Positions 13,561 through 25,584 of a DNA stretch of 64,000 nt are shown here, piece after piece. Made by a program: the position numbers and the translations under genes. Origin of the DNA: Rosa chinensis. Its lineage: Eukaryota > Streptophyta > Magnoliopsida > Rosales > Rosaceae. Location of the stretch: positions 64,512,639 to 64,576,638 of the forward strand of contig NC_037094.1 in the NCBI RefSeq assembly GCF_002994745.2. Direction: 5' to 3'. Every line of letters starts with the position of its first letter. Position 1 is the first letter of the stretch. Under the pieces are notes generated by a model. It was given only the letters and a program-made list of their open reading frames with translations. It was not told the origin of the DNA and searched no databases.

Positions 13561-13692
13561 TTTTTTTTTTTTTTTTTTTTAAGAATAAGGGATTAGGCGA
13601 TATTAGGTTCTCGGAGGCAGACGATGTAGAGAACTTGTCCCACCCTCAAAACCGAAGGCGAGGGGTCTGCCCCACTCTGGGAACCCACCGCC
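13561..13692 (-). mobile_element. SINE-like retroposon insertion with 12-bp target duplication
   Basis: A run of T (poly(A) on the - strand) starts the insert, and its far end reads GGCGGTGGGTTCCC on the - strand. The identical 12-mer ATCGTGATAAAG flanks it at 13549-13560 and 13693-13704. Poly(A) tail, target-site duplication and about 110 bp body are the hallmarks of a SINE or other short retroposon. I could not match the body to a named SINE family or confirm pol III boxes. Confidence 0.6.
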
Positions 13693-13966
13693 ATCGTGAT
13701 AAAGTAATTGTTGTGTGATAAATGTAAAATTCATTATGAATTAAAGGACAGTTGATCGTGATAAATTAATTTGGGGTTGGGATAAGGGATTAGGCGATAT
13801 TAGCTCCTCGGAGGTAGACGATGTAGAGAATTTGTCCTACCCTCAAACCCGAAGGCGAGGGGTCTGCCCCACTCTGGGAACCCACCGCCATCGTGATAAA
13901 GTAATTGTTGTGTGATGAACGTAAAATTCATTATGAATTAAAGGACAGTTGATCGTGATAAAATAA
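13583..13966. repeat. tandem duplication of the SINE-containing segment, about 195 bp
   Basis: The SINE body plus its right flank (through AAAGGACAGTTGATCGTG) is repeated at about 13780-13966 with a few substitutions and without the poly(T) run. The second copy therefore arose by segmental duplication or slippage rather than by independent retroposition. Confidence 0.7.
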
Positions 13967-13974
13967 TTTGGGGT

Positions 13975-14235
13975 TGGGATGTATATATTCTCAACACGCC
14001 CCCGCACGTGTGACAAATTTTCAAGCCATACACGTAGACAACTTTGAGTGACGTGAAGCCCGTGTGGCCAAGAGGCATACACACGTGAGATAACCCGCTC
14101 TGATACCATGATAAAGTAATCTGGGGTTCATATCTAAAACCAATTGGCAATGAATGGAGTAGCCCAAACGCTTAAAAACTTATAAGCAAGGTTCCATTTT
14201 TCTCATTTAAGATGTATATATATATTCTCAACAGA
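13975..14235 (-). repeat. dispersed plant repeat with a tRNA-Met primer-site-like phrase
   Basis: Contains GCTCTGATACCATG, the complement of the TGGTATCAGAGC primer-binding phrase of many LTR retroelements, and a GATGTATATAT...TTCTCAACA motif at both ends. It resembles a non-coding dispersed repeat found in many eudicots and may be a retroelement fragment in reverse orientation. No protein is encoded. Confidence 0.4.
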
Positions 14236-15529
14236 TCGTTCATTATAATCAATATCCATTAAACATTTCACCAACTTATATTAATAAGTCATATATTAAC
14301 TCATGCATGGAAGATTCATTGATTTCACCAGTCCTTAATTATAGTGTGGTAGTACCTCTACCTTATTAAAGAGGAGGTTTTATTGGTTCAACTTCTCTGG
14401 GGGTAGACAGTTGAATCCCAATTTAAGAGAACAAGTACCTAATAGTTCTGTGCCCTAGTTCTGTCCTTAAATATTTTTGAAGATAAAAAAATGAAAATAA
14501 AAAATGATACATTTAAGTTTGAGTTAGCTCGATCATGGCCTTATTCAATTGCTGTCTGTGTTTTTTGCTTTTTCTCTTTGCTTCTTGAAGTTCATCCGTG
14601 AATGTGAATCATGTGATATTGAGAAAGCAGTACCAGTTTGGCTCACAATTGGACTGCAAGCATCAGATAAAAAATTTGTAAGTTTATAGGGGGTGAAGTT
14701 CCTTTGTTTGGGGAAAAGATCTAGCATGGGCGTGAAGGATGGTATAGACTTGAAGAGGTGTAGTTAACCAAAATTTCACCAACCCTATATAAATTGGGGA
14801 GGGACCCTAAATAGACTACACTGCTAATGACATAAATACCAGGCCTGTTTATTGCCACTAGTCAAAAAGAGTTAGGACACAAGAAAAATGGGTTCTTGAA
14901 ACTAAGGACAATTTTGTAAGGTAGCTACCAAATTGAAAACCAAATTTTATTTGATCCTCTGTTGATTCTTTTGGAAGAAGTTTTGTGTATATGTGGAAAA
15001 CTATCCTGTTTTAGGTTAAGTTTGGTTTTCCGGTGAGTTTAAAGAAACCTAGGTTTTGCTGTGAAGTAAGTAAAATAGATTAGCATTTGGTAATTATGTC
15101 TATAACAATGTAAGTACGAAAGAGTGTGAGTGTTCGATAAGTTTTGAAATAAAACCAATAGCTTTTTGTGGCAATAGGCTAGAGGCTCCAAGACTATTGG
15201 GCATTTTCAAATATAATAACTTCTTGTACAAGTTTTTTAACCTACTTATTATTAAAGCAGTTCTTTTTTCATGTATACCAACAATACTTTTATACTTTAC
15301 ATTAGACTCAAAGCTATTGCGAGAAGACGAGACATTCCCTAATTTCACTTAATGAGTTCTGTACATGGTTATCAAACAGCTTACTAGCTAGGTTAAGTAG
15401 AAACCTTCATTCCAAACTGTCCTCAAAATTAATCTGTGGAAGTTTCTCCATGTTCCAATCCTAAAATATAATCGCAAACCTCTAATTACACCTCACGGAC
15501 AATATAATTTTAAACAAAACATCTTTGAT
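14236..15529. other. intergenic DNA without recognised content
   Basis: AT-rich sequence. Short ORFs on both strands show no family motifs, and no repeat boundary was found. Confidence 0.4.
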
Positions 15530-16261
15530 TCTTTTCTGTTTTATTTCTGCTTTTTTGGTGGCTTACTTTCCTAAATTGCCCTTTTGTTAGGAAACCCAGT
15601 TTTCGTTTACCTTGAGATTATTTGGACTTGTGTTTATGTTTAAAATTATTATTATTATTATTTTTTGATTATGATTGAAGATAGAAGAGGGAGAGATCTC
15701 CCCTTTATTAGAAGTAGATTCTTCTTTGATTCTTAATTTACTCAAATCTCCTCAACTAGTGCCTTGGCAATTGCGAGTTGAATGGGGTAATTGTTTGCAC
15801 CAGATCTCTCAAATGCATTTCCACTCCTCACACATTTTTCGGGAAGAAAACCAGGTTGCAGATGCTTTTGCAAATTTTGGCCTTTCTTCGGCACACTTGG
15901 TTTGGTGGAATTTCCCTCCAAATTTTGTTTCATCGTTATGTTATAGAGATTATTTGGGTCTTCCCAATTTTGTTTTCGTTAGTTGGGTTTAGTTTCGTTT
16001 TCCGTTTGCTTTTGTGGGATAAGGCTTGACGTCCCCCCTCTTATGTGTTTCTTTTTCTTTCCTTCTTTTGAAATAAAGGGGAGATGGAGAGCATTATTGT
16101 TCTTCTATCTTCAATGTTAATAATATATATATATATATATATAATTTTAAACATAAACACAAGTCCAAATAATCTCAAGGTAAACGAAAATTTGGGTTTC
16201 CCAACAAAAGGGCTATTTAGGAAAGTAAGCCACCAAAAAAGCAGAAATAAAACAGAAAAGA
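15530..16261. repeat. inverted repeat of about 120 bp flanking a LINE fragment
   Basis: Left arm 15530-15648 and right arm 16141-16261 are reverse complements with few mismatches and small gaps (for example GGTGGCTTACTTTCCTAAAT against ATTTAGGAAAGTAAGCCACC). They enclose about 490 bp that includes a LINE RNase H fragment and a short TA run. This may be a TIR element that carries a LINE piece or an inverted duplication. No target duplication was identified. Confidence 0.7.
15660..16078 (+). pseudogene. LINE (L1-type) RNase H fragment and 3' end
   Basis: The open frame at 15675-15992 encodes about 105 aa resembling the C-terminal RNase H-like domain of plant LINE reverse transcriptases, with the phrases VDSSLILNLL, IFREENQVADAFANFGL and LPNF. 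After the stop comes GGCTTGACGTCCCC and an AAATAAAG signal, as at LINE 3' ends. The catalytic N-terminal half of the domain is absent, so this is a 5'-truncated relic. Confidence 0.6.
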
Positions 16262-19200
16262 GAAACTTAAAAGGGGGCCCAATTAAATTGTATTAAAGGC
16301 TTTGAAGAAGAGTGGGGGGTTTTTCAAGTATGAATCCACCTGCCTTCATTAACTCATCTTGAATTCACTTAAATGCAGAAATCAAGGATGACCATTGAAG
16401 ATCGATCAAACACAACCCCCTCACTTTCTTCAACATCTTTCATCGTCACTCTCACCAGCAACCCCTTTCCTTCTGTTAAATGCTCCCAACCCACCTCTTC
16501 TTCCCTTCATTTATGTTCTTGTTTTTCTGATCAAGCCCTGTCTGCCCTCTCTCTCTCTCTCTAAATTTATTCATGAAGGTTTCAATCACTTCCTCTATAT
16601 AACTATGATCTGTCAGCAGCTACCACCTTATACGTCCATAAATCTCTTAAAATTGTTCATCCACAATTCGATCAACTGCACTTATTTCTTCTGTACGTAC
16701 TAGCAGGACAATCCAACTAAACTGCAGCAAAGAGCTTTGGACCGACAATACATATGTTATCTGGTTAATGTAAACAAAGCTTCTGAATCGTAAAATGGCC
16801 ATTTTGCTCCATTAATACTTGACTACAATGTTTAACAACCTGCACTACCTAATTACGAAATAATGCATGCACCAAAATCTACGTTAACTAGTCTTTAGTT
16901 TCGATGCAAACATTGAACTTCAAATATATTGGAAATTCTAAGCTTTAAATGAAAATATATGATAATTAGGTTTTCTACCTATTGCCATCTGATTTTGAAA
17001 TGACGAAGACTAATTCGGGCTAAGCTCTCGGAGTTGATAACCTTTACCCTCATGCCTAGCTACCAACACTGTTTTGGAAATAAGTTAAGATTTGTGCAAG
17101 TAGTGTTTGCCTAATTTAATACTAGTGATTTGGGGGCCAAGTAGAATTAATATATGGAAGGTGCATGATCGATATATAACACTGTTGAGAAGGGCATGCA
17201 TGTTCTTTATGATTGTGATGCACGTCAATGTCCCGATTATGGAAATTATTCTATGCACCGACGGTGTAAATGATCCAACACTTATAAGACGATCTTAACC
17301 CTTGATATTTATAATTAATATTTTTATTAATAAAAGGTTTCGATATGAAATGGAGGAGGTAGGGGATGACAACATATATGGCCTAGAAAGCAGCCTGTGA
17401 AATTGATCACTTTCAGTCGTTTTTAGATAGAATTAATTAAAGAAGAATCTGTTAGCCGTTGAGTGCATGCACAGGACTATATAGTGCTCGCGGGCATCAT
17501 AAGGTTTTCAACCGAAAGCTGTATATGTGTGCTTGCATTTATAAGCAGGAAATGGAAGAGGGTACTATCTAGCTTGCTAGTCTATGAGAGTTCTATTTCA
17601 AAAACTGTAATATATACGAAGAAGTATCAAGAGTTGCTTACCAAATGATGGTTCACGTAAGAATATAGGACGCTAGGTTGATATTTGACGAGAACTATTC
17701 ACTGAAAAAGCTGAAATCCAGATTTGTGCATTCTAGCAGCCTTCGTAATTCGCTTCATAAGTTGTACATCTCTTTTTTATATTAACCCGGCCTTTTGATG
17801 TGGTGTTGTGACGAAAAAAATAGCTTCTGAAAATCATTATTCACGGGTTGTTCTTTGAAAAATATCTATTTAATTGAAATTCCCGATCATCATATATAGT
17901 ATTTAGTCAAATATCTGTTCATAAATTGAAAATAGTATTTGTCTATTTTTTGAATTCCTTGATAATATGCGGCAAAGATATTTGAGCTACAATAATGAAA
18001 TAATGATGTGATGAGAATAAGTTAAGAGAAGGTATGTATAGACGTGTGTATGTGTATCCTTTTCTGGTTTAGAGGGAGGAGTATAAAATGAAGTCCTCAA
18101 ATCAGAAACTAAACCTGGTCTTATAATTATTACATAATCTGCACATACAAAGTGATCCCGGCCTTAAATCTTAATACAATTTCAAGGGCTTAATTAGGAC
18201 TAATACCAAAAGAATCACCACGTTCATTACAATGAGAAATTTGTTTGTTTTTTTGTTTTGTTTTTTTTTTTTTTTGGCTGAAACGAAAGAGATTTGGTTT
18301 AAATAATCAAATTAAATAAGTAAAAAACCCTAGTCACCGGCCACCTCAAATAAGGTGGTAGAAGGTAGAAGAAAGGTCTCTCATTCTCCTCTCCCATTTT
18401 CCTTTCTTTTTCTTTTCTCTTTCCTGTTTAGTCGTCTTTGTTAGTTGTTACTCACCATGGTCCATTATAGGGAATTAATCTGTGTCATGCTCAGATCTCA
18501 TTATCCCATCTCCTTTTTTCTAGCTCATTCATTGGTCTAATCCTTCACTCAAAATCGTACTTAAAATTCTTTGTTATCACTAATGCAAAGGATTTCTGTG
18601 AGATTCTCCGGTGCTTTTAGCCATCTACGTCATATCCCCAATTTTGTGGATTTAGATGGAGTTCATTAGTTCATTTCATTCCCTACTATCCACAATTTGT
18701 GAACAGTTGAATACCAAGTCTTTCACTAGTCCGCCTCTTGTTTTGCAATTTCTTCTTTGTTAGATAATGTGGGTTCTACCATAATCGATGTTGCTTCAAT
18801 TTGTGGCCAATAGTCCTACTTAAGTTCATATGTTATTTAAGAGCTTTTGGTTTTGGGTCGTGTGGGTTTGGCTATAAACTGTGTTCAGTTTTGGTGATGT
18901 AAGGTTAGTATCACTTTTGCTTTTAATCTTATGTGAGCCCTTTGCATTTGCTAGTTTGTAGAGAATCTGAGATTGATGTTTTTGACTTTTTGTTGTCTTA
19001 TCGACCGATTTGTTGTACTATTCAAGTGTTTCTGACAGCAATCATATTGATTCTCACACGTACTACCAATACTCATCATCTACAAATTTAATCATGGCTT
19101 GCATTTATATTGGCCTAAGTTTTAATGTCAATATAGACCCTCACTTTCTAAAGCATAACAATCATGTTTGAATATTCCAAAGTACTCAAGTTTATTTTCT

Positions 19201-19515
19201 ACATATGCAACATACATATATCCTCAACCCTTCCCGTATCTTCTTACCAACTTAACGATATCAAAGAGCGCTTCATCCTTAATTCCGGTTTATAGCTCTA
19301 CTCTTTATTGTTATACTGGGAAAACTTTATCCATTACTATATAAACTATAAAGCCTCATAAATAACAAGCAATTTTATTCGTATACATGTATGTTATGAC
19401 TCAAATTTTTTAATGTTTAAGTCGATCTCAGCCGTAAGTATTATACATATAGAAATATATATGTGTGTACAGGTATACGTACTCTGTATATATATGTGAC
19501 ATGGAGGTTTCCTAG
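16262..19515. other. 3.2 kb of intergenic DNA without recognised genes
   Basis: A CT-rich stretch with a CT microsatellite lies at 16380-16565, and poly(T) at 18240-18275. Short ORFs lack family signatures. I see no tRNA, rRNA or clear transposon ends. Confidence 0.4.
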
Positions 19516-19524
19516 TTATAAAGT

Positions 19525-19954
19525 GGGTTATTATCACAAATGGTACTTGAATTTATCCTCTATTTTATCGATGGTACCTGAACTTCAATTTTGATCACAA
19601 CCAGTACCTGAACTTTTCGATTTCATTTTAAATGGTACCTAAGGCCACTTTCGATCACTATTCCGGCCAAAAAAGCCAAATCTAAAAAAAAACAAAAAAT
19701 AAAAAAATAAGTTCAAGGCAAGTCTATTACAAAAAAATCATCACTATATATGATCGCAACCCTCGAAATCATCAAAAATCATCACTATGATCGCCTCCCA
19801 TGTCGTTTTTAGTCAGAATAGTGATCGGAGGTGGCTGTAGGTACCATTTAAAATGAAATCGAAAAGTTCGGGTACTGGTTGTGATCAAAATTGAAGTTTA
19901 GGTACCATCAATAATATTGAGGTATAGTTCAGGTACTATTTGTGATAATAACCC
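19525..19954. mobile_element. Mutator-type MITE with 9-bp target duplication
   Basis: A 430-bp element whose arms of about 145 bp are inverted repeats, beginning GGGTTATTATCACAAAT. It is flanked by the identical 9-mer TTATAAAGT at 19516-19524 and 19955-19963. Long TIRs with a 9-bp duplication are typical of Mutator-like elements, and the lack of coding capacity makes it a MITE. The RNA could fold into a long hairpin. Confidence 0.85.
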
Positions 19955-19963
19955 TTATAAAGT

Positions 19964-21360
19964 TGGTATGAAATTTCATTTCTACTCTATTAAATAAAGG
20001 CCCCACATTTCTGAGCAGACTTCGATCGATCATCAGTAACCTGAGAAAGTTCAGTGGATAGTCTGATGGTTGCTGGTGCCATTGTATTCATTAACTCTTT
20101 CTGTACTCAACTTCTTATCTTTCATTTTTACTTTTTAGAGTAAACTCTTATCCTTCTTACTTGATTGAGCGAGGCCCTTTCATTGACGTCTTACTATCTT
20201 TAGGAGTGACTTCAGGTTTCTTCTTTCTTTAATAAAGCAGAGAAGAAGCTTCAATATTTATTGCTGCTATAAATATGGCTGATAAGACTTGCTCCTTGGA
20301 GATAATTTTTTTTTTTTTTTTGAAATCTTTAACCGTTTGATGAACTATATAAGCCCCGATGCGCTGTGGTTTGTTGTTTATTTAGTACAAGTAATAAATT
20401 AGAGCTTATATGTTTAAATTTCACCGGTATCATAAGATAGGTAGGGTGGGTATAAAAAATTAAAATTGTGTAAGTAGATTAGTAACGCTGTTTCTTCATG
20501 AGAACCAAACTCTTTCACTCAGTGGAGTCTCTTTAACATGATGTCATTGTTTTTAGCATGCCACGCCCAATTCTCTTCCTTGATCTAAACCAGAGCCCTA
20601 ACTTGGGATGTCACTCGTCGAGCTTTTTGAGTTGCGACTAGTCGACTACAGTTTTACTTTCAATGTTGTGGTGCCGATAAATTGAACGAATTTTTTTAAT
20701 TGCTTGTTGGCATCTCATCGCTAATTGGGACTATGAAATAATCCTCTGTAGGTAGTTTGGTGGCAATGCCAAGGTCCCTTTGTTTACGGATTAAACGAGC
20801 ATCGATCTCAAAGGTGCTTTTCTAATTTTCAGAGTAGTGTCTGGTATTGGTCAGGCGGAGCTAGAGCTTTACTATTAGAGTAACTAACGGTGCCAATTAG
20901 TTGTTGTTTTGGTTATTCATGAATATGAGAATGGATAGTGTATATTAGGGTTGGGCATTTAGGATCTGCATATACTAGGGTCGGGCATTGTCCATAATTT
21001 TCAGAACCCGAACCGGGCTCAAGTTTTTGGGTCAGTCTCAGACCCAGCTTTCCAGAAGTCAAGATTGGAATGAGCCAGAACTGAAGTTTTTTGGGGCCGG
21101 GTTTGTCTGGTTTTCAGTCCTTCTCAAGTAGGGCCAACGCCAAGAGAAGAAAGAGGCGACGAGACGATAGGGGATTTATGTTCTTTTCGGGACCATCGGC
21201 AGCAGGCAGTGGATTGCTGCGAAGATCTATCACCGATCCATGGAGAAACCTCTCTTGTTCAATTCCCTCCTCCAACCACCCTACTTAACCACTCATCAAA
21301 ACTTGATTTGTTTTCCATGGTTTTCTGCTCTTTCTATAAGGCATTCTTTTCAAATTAAAG
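19964..21360. other. intergenic DNA with possible hAT end fragment
   Basis: At about 20945-20995 two near-copies of TAGGGTTGGGCATT lie 35 bp apart, followed by a stretch rich in CCGAACCGGG-like sequence to about 21115. Both are reminiscent of plant hAT termini, but no opposite end or target duplication was found. The rest is unrecognised. Confidence 0.35.
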
Positions 21361-21372
21361 AGTTCCAACCAA

Positions 21373-21490
21373 TTTTTTTTTTTTTTTTTTTTTTTTTGGT
21401 GATGGAAAGATTTTTATTCAAACAAAAACTACATACAAGGAAAAGACCCAAAAAAAACCCAAAGAAAAAACCAACAGACAAAAACAAACT
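21373..21490 (-). mobile_element. severely 5'-truncated LINE tail with 12-bp target duplication
   Basis: A long T run (poly(A) on the - strand) precedes about 95 bp whose - strand ends AATAAAAATCTTTCCATCACC before the tail, a common plant LINE 3' terminus. AGTTCCAACCAA flanks it on both sides (21361-21372 and 21491-21502). This is target-primed insertion of only the last ~95 bp of a LINE. Confidence 0.7.
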
Positions 21491-21502
21491 AGTTCCAACC
21501 AA

Positions 21503-22297
21503 ATTGTACGCATGGGTCCTGCGCTTTTAATAGTAGGATTACTCAAGTAATGTATCTTTCTATCACGCCCATGATAGGTGGGTATGGTTTTTGTTCCTAT
21601 CGTCAATAAATATTGACTTTTTTCCACTCAACAACAAAAAAGCTTATATTTTGCACTTTGTGATTGCTCTGTTGTCGTTTATTTATACTTTGCGCATCTC
21701 CGACAATGCAACTCCGATAGTCGTCTCTGGTAACTCCGACAACACAACTTCAATAGTCATCTCTTGCAATCGGATCTTGCTTTCGGCTTTGCGTCACATG
21801 TTGAATTGCACACAAGGTCGCCTTGAGCAAAGCCCATATAGATGACGCATGATTGTTTTCTTGTCATTCTTGCTTAATTTCTGCATGCTATAGTAAACAA
21901 ACCAAAGAACAAAAATATTCCGTATGCTTTGGATAAATTTCACAGAAAATTGTGTACGCAAGCTATTTTTTCGAGTTGGCATGCTTTAGCAACCAAAGAT
22001 GATGTAACTCTAATGTTATCTAATGAGTGAAAGTTTGCTTTCAGTTTTAAAATGTAATTGCAAACTCGATGAATAATCCACGAAAACCTTGTTCAATAGT
22101 GACCTAGCTTGGAAAATACATCACACATGGACGCTTATAATTGTAGTAATATAATTGCGACATCAATGTACAACTACTTGAGAATGTAAATCTGATAGCT
22201 AGGTTGCCGTACTTCTAGAGTCACCAAATGAGGTCACAGATGCAGTGGAACTAATGAAACGTACATTACCGCATCATTTTGGATCTAGAAAGCAGTA
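21503..22297. other. downstream flank of the first hexose carrier
   Basis: No gene is recognisable. From about 22130 onward the sequence resembles the region left of the second carrier (about 44470), so the duplicated block extends here. It should include the 3' UTR of the first carrier. Confidence 0.5.
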
Positions 22298-25200
22298 CTA
22301 AGCGTCATGATTAATAGTGTCCTCGGGTTTACTCTGAACAAACCGACGCCAATACCAGTGCTTCTCCCACACTGTATGCACCAAGTCCAGTGGTATCCCT
22401 TTAGTCTCCGGCAAGAACAGTGCAACAAAAATGGTCATGGCGAATATCCAACCTCCATAGAACAGGAATGTCCCATATTTGAAATGGCACAACATTGACA
22501 AGAAGGTTTGGGACAACACAAATGTGGTTGCAAAGTTCATACCAACCCCCATGCTCTGGCCTATGGGTCGAATCTTCAGGGGGTATATCTCACTTGGTAC
22601 GAGCCAACTCAAAGGACCCCATGACCAACCAAAACCGGCAGCATAGAAACACATCAACACTAGGACTAGTATGGCATAGCCCTTTGTAATATGCTTGGTG
22701 CCGTCAGTACCTGTTGTAAGTGCTAGAACAATAGCCACCCCAACCTATGCACAAAAAGACCAATTTATACATTCTGGTTCAAAATGGCTAAAAATATTAG
22801 AAATGAAAATTACATATGCCTACGTACCTGAGTAATGAACATTTGGATACCACCTTGCAGAAACAAAATCCTCCTCCCATACCGATCAACCGCATAAGAA
22901 GACACAAGAATCGAAACAAGATTAACCATTCCGAGTATGATGGCTGCAATTAGAGCGGAATCGTTTCCAAAACCGACTGATTGAAACAGCACAGGCGCGT
23001 AAAAAGCAATGATGTTGATCCCAGTCACCTGCTGAAAAAACGGAATGGCAATCATTCCAATCACAAGTTGAGGCCTGTACTGCCTCTGAAATATAATCAT
23101 AAATGGCTCCTCATTGATAGCTTTGGCAATTTCACTATTTTTAATGAGAAGCGCCAGCTCTGGTTCGATGTCTGTGTCTTTGCCTCGTATGTGGATTAGA
23201 GCTTTCTTGGCTTGCTCGAGCTTGTTGCGTTCGACTAGGCTCGAGGGGGAGTCCGAAATGAAGACGGCACCAAAGGTCATTATGGCAGCCGGGACAATGG
23301 CGAGGCCAAGGGAGAAACGCCAGCCGTGTTCGTGCTTGGAGGTGGCGTAGTTTATGCAGTTGGCGGCCAGGACGCCGATTCCGATGAAGAACTGGAAGCC
23401 AGTATTGAAGGCTCCGCGCCATTTTGGTGGCGCGACTTCGGAGAGGTAGATGGGAGCAGACTGTACACCGTAGCATTAATAGTAACTAAATGGAGAAAGC
23501 AACTAGTTTTTTTATCTGTGTTATACAATTTGAATCTCTATTGATCGAAATATTACTGTAATTGTTATCTAGAATTTTAACTGCAACATGTAAAACTATT
23601 TTCAAGTGCAATAATGGGGGGTGCTGAGAATGCGGATGGCCGGAAAATAGTTCGGGTGTATCCAACGAAAAGTTAGGGTGCAGCGAATAATTAACCAAGG
23701 CAGGTACATGCATTTGATATCCTTTATAATGACAGAGATTGCAGGTTTGTAGCTAGACTTACTTGGTTAGTGAAACCAACTCCAAACCCGAGCAAGATAC
23801 GACCCAAGATCAGCATGGCAATATTAACAGCTCCACCGTTTAAAGCAGCCCCAACGAGGAAAGTAGAACCACCCAAGAGCATGATGTTCCTCCGGCCTAG
23901 AATCTTAGTGAGACGGCTCGCTACAAGCGATGCAGCCAAACCGGCTAAGTAGAGTGAGGAAGTGAATAATGTTAAAAGCTGACTATCATACACGCAGTAA
24001 ATGTTTGGTTTGGTCTCTGATTCCTTCCTCAGTATGGATGGAAAGAATTTTCGAAGGAATGGTGGCATTGTGGTCACACCTCCTGTGAAGATTGTAGATG
24101 ATCATGGTTAATCTCGCTATCAATAGTAGCGCCATCTATTTTCTGAGTTTATATATTTACTAAATATAGCAGCTTTTGATTTATAATAAAGAAATAAAAT
24201 TTAGAGTAAATTGAAATGTAAATTATAAGAACAATATCGCCAATGCTAGGACAATAGGCTAGAGAATATGCTTGATAAATAGAGCTCTTCACGATGATTA
24301 TTGATCAGTTGATTGATATACCTTATCTAATGAAATGTGTACATATTATTTTTCTAAATATAATTTTTTTTTAAATAATAAAAACAGCATTCTCGTATCA
24401 ATTTCTGTTTGTTATGCAAGTATAAAATATAATTAAACAAGTGTTACACCACTGTCATTTTTCCATTTTTCTTACTTAAGATAGCAATGAGTGATGGTTT
24501 TTTTGGATGATTCGTGAAAAATCATATGACAACCTAACAGTCCAATGTACAGCCCTATAGTTCAGCTTGTCATTTTGTGGACATGTCTTTTGGCACTTGA
24601 TTTTGCATTTTTTATGATGATAATAGGAATAGGGTGTTGGAAAATCAATCAAATCTAACCAAACCCCCATCTGCCAAAGACTAAAGACCCGGGTGGCCAT
24701 ATATAACACTTTTTCTTTTTGTCTGAAGGCCATATAAAATACAAATAACGTAAACTTGTCCCAATCACAAACTAACAACTGGCCATGCACTACCAAAAGA
24801 TATTGCATTAGACCATTAGACTAGACTAGTAGACAGCCTGAGCAGGAAACTGAATTTTGATACCCAGCTAACAGTGCTCATCTTCATTTCCTCAAAAGGC
24901 AAAGTTTTTCTCTCAAAAAAAAAGAAAAAGAAAAAAGGCAAAGTTTAATATTTCAGCTAAACAGTTACAATAATCAATGAAATATATTCTGGAGATAGAA
25001 ATCCATCGATCGCTAACCGGAAGTATGGAACCACCACCACCACCGCGGCACCGCCTCCTCCTCCTTCTTTTTCTTGTTTAATTTTTAGTTTTTGGATTCT
25101 GGTGTTTGGTACTACTATATACAGACGGTAACGTACGACAACTCCCAGCTAATTCAATTCGAACGTTGGAATTATAGAAACCAACCTCGCTGATTAAATC

Positions 25201-25355
25201 ATCTAAAACAAAAACGCACCTGAAATTCCGATGTCGTAGCCAAATATGAGACCGCAAGACGCAGCGACGATGCAGGTGATCACCACTGACAGCGTTATCC
25301 TTCCGTTGTTGATGCCGGTGACCGGACCGACAACGGCGAAACCTCCCCCGGCCAT
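22298..25355 (-). CDS. hexose/H+ symporter, STP family (HEX6/sugar carrier-like)
   Basis: Plasma-membrane monosaccharide/proton symporter of the major facilitator superfamily. Four exons with GT-AG borders (25220-25355, 23763-24082, 22828-23460, 22298 to about 22745) encode about 511 aa, the usual STP length. Visible family motifs are the N-terminal [11 protein letters not shown] junction across exons 1-2, [37 protein letters not shown] (sugar-site glutamines, residues 295-296), [24 protein letters not shown] and [17 protein letters not shown] and MLCHFKYG contain the cysteines that form the STP lid disulfide. All key residues are present, so a functional transporter is likely. The C-terminus ends in EKHWYWRRF plus a short tail. 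It shares a duplicated block with the carrier at 44671-47107. Confidence 0.88.
25019..25075. repeat. CCA/CCG and CTC trinucleotide-rich stretch in carrier intron 1
   Basis: Runs of ACC and CTC triplets lie within the first intron, absent from the second copy of the gene. Confidence 0.6.
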
Positions 25356-25527
25356 TTCCCGCGCTCTGTTCTCTCGATTTCCTGGTCTCTCTCTCAGTCT
25401 TTCTCTGAACCCAAAGGCATACTACAACTGAATTTGGTGGAGTCGAGTTGAGGTGAATTTGTAGGTGAATTTGTCCATTACACGCTTCCCACAAAAGAAA
25501 CCTACCAGTAAACAGGGCGTGTACAGA

Positions 25528-25531
<4 letters not shown>

Positions 25532-25580
<49 letters not shown>
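25532..25580. repeat. (AT)n microsatellite upstream of the first hexose carrier
   Basis: About 24 AT dinucleotides lie some 180 bp before the start codon, in the likely promoter. The second carrier has only a short TATATATA at the matching place. Confidence 0.85.

Positions 25581-25584
<4 letters not shown>

Noticed and set aside
16373..16703. Overlapping 63- and 102-aa ORFs near a CT repeat
   Set aside because: Low-complexity Ser/Pro/Thr translations of a pyrimidine-rich stretch, with no motif.
20945..21115. hAT-like terminus with CCGAACCGGG motifs
   Set aside because: Only one end could be recognised, with no target duplication, so it is mentioned but not called as an element.
22675..22690. 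Apparent extra C in the run before CTTTG, which would shift the frame in exon 4 of the first carrier
   Set aside because: The translated frame through this point is continuous and matches the paralogue, so I treat it as a counting error on my side, not a frameshift.
23114..23476. ORFs of 72-111 aa overlapping carrier exon 3 in other frames (also 45445-45914)
   Set aside because: They are shadows of a GC-richer conserved exon, present in both paralogues only because the exon is conserved.
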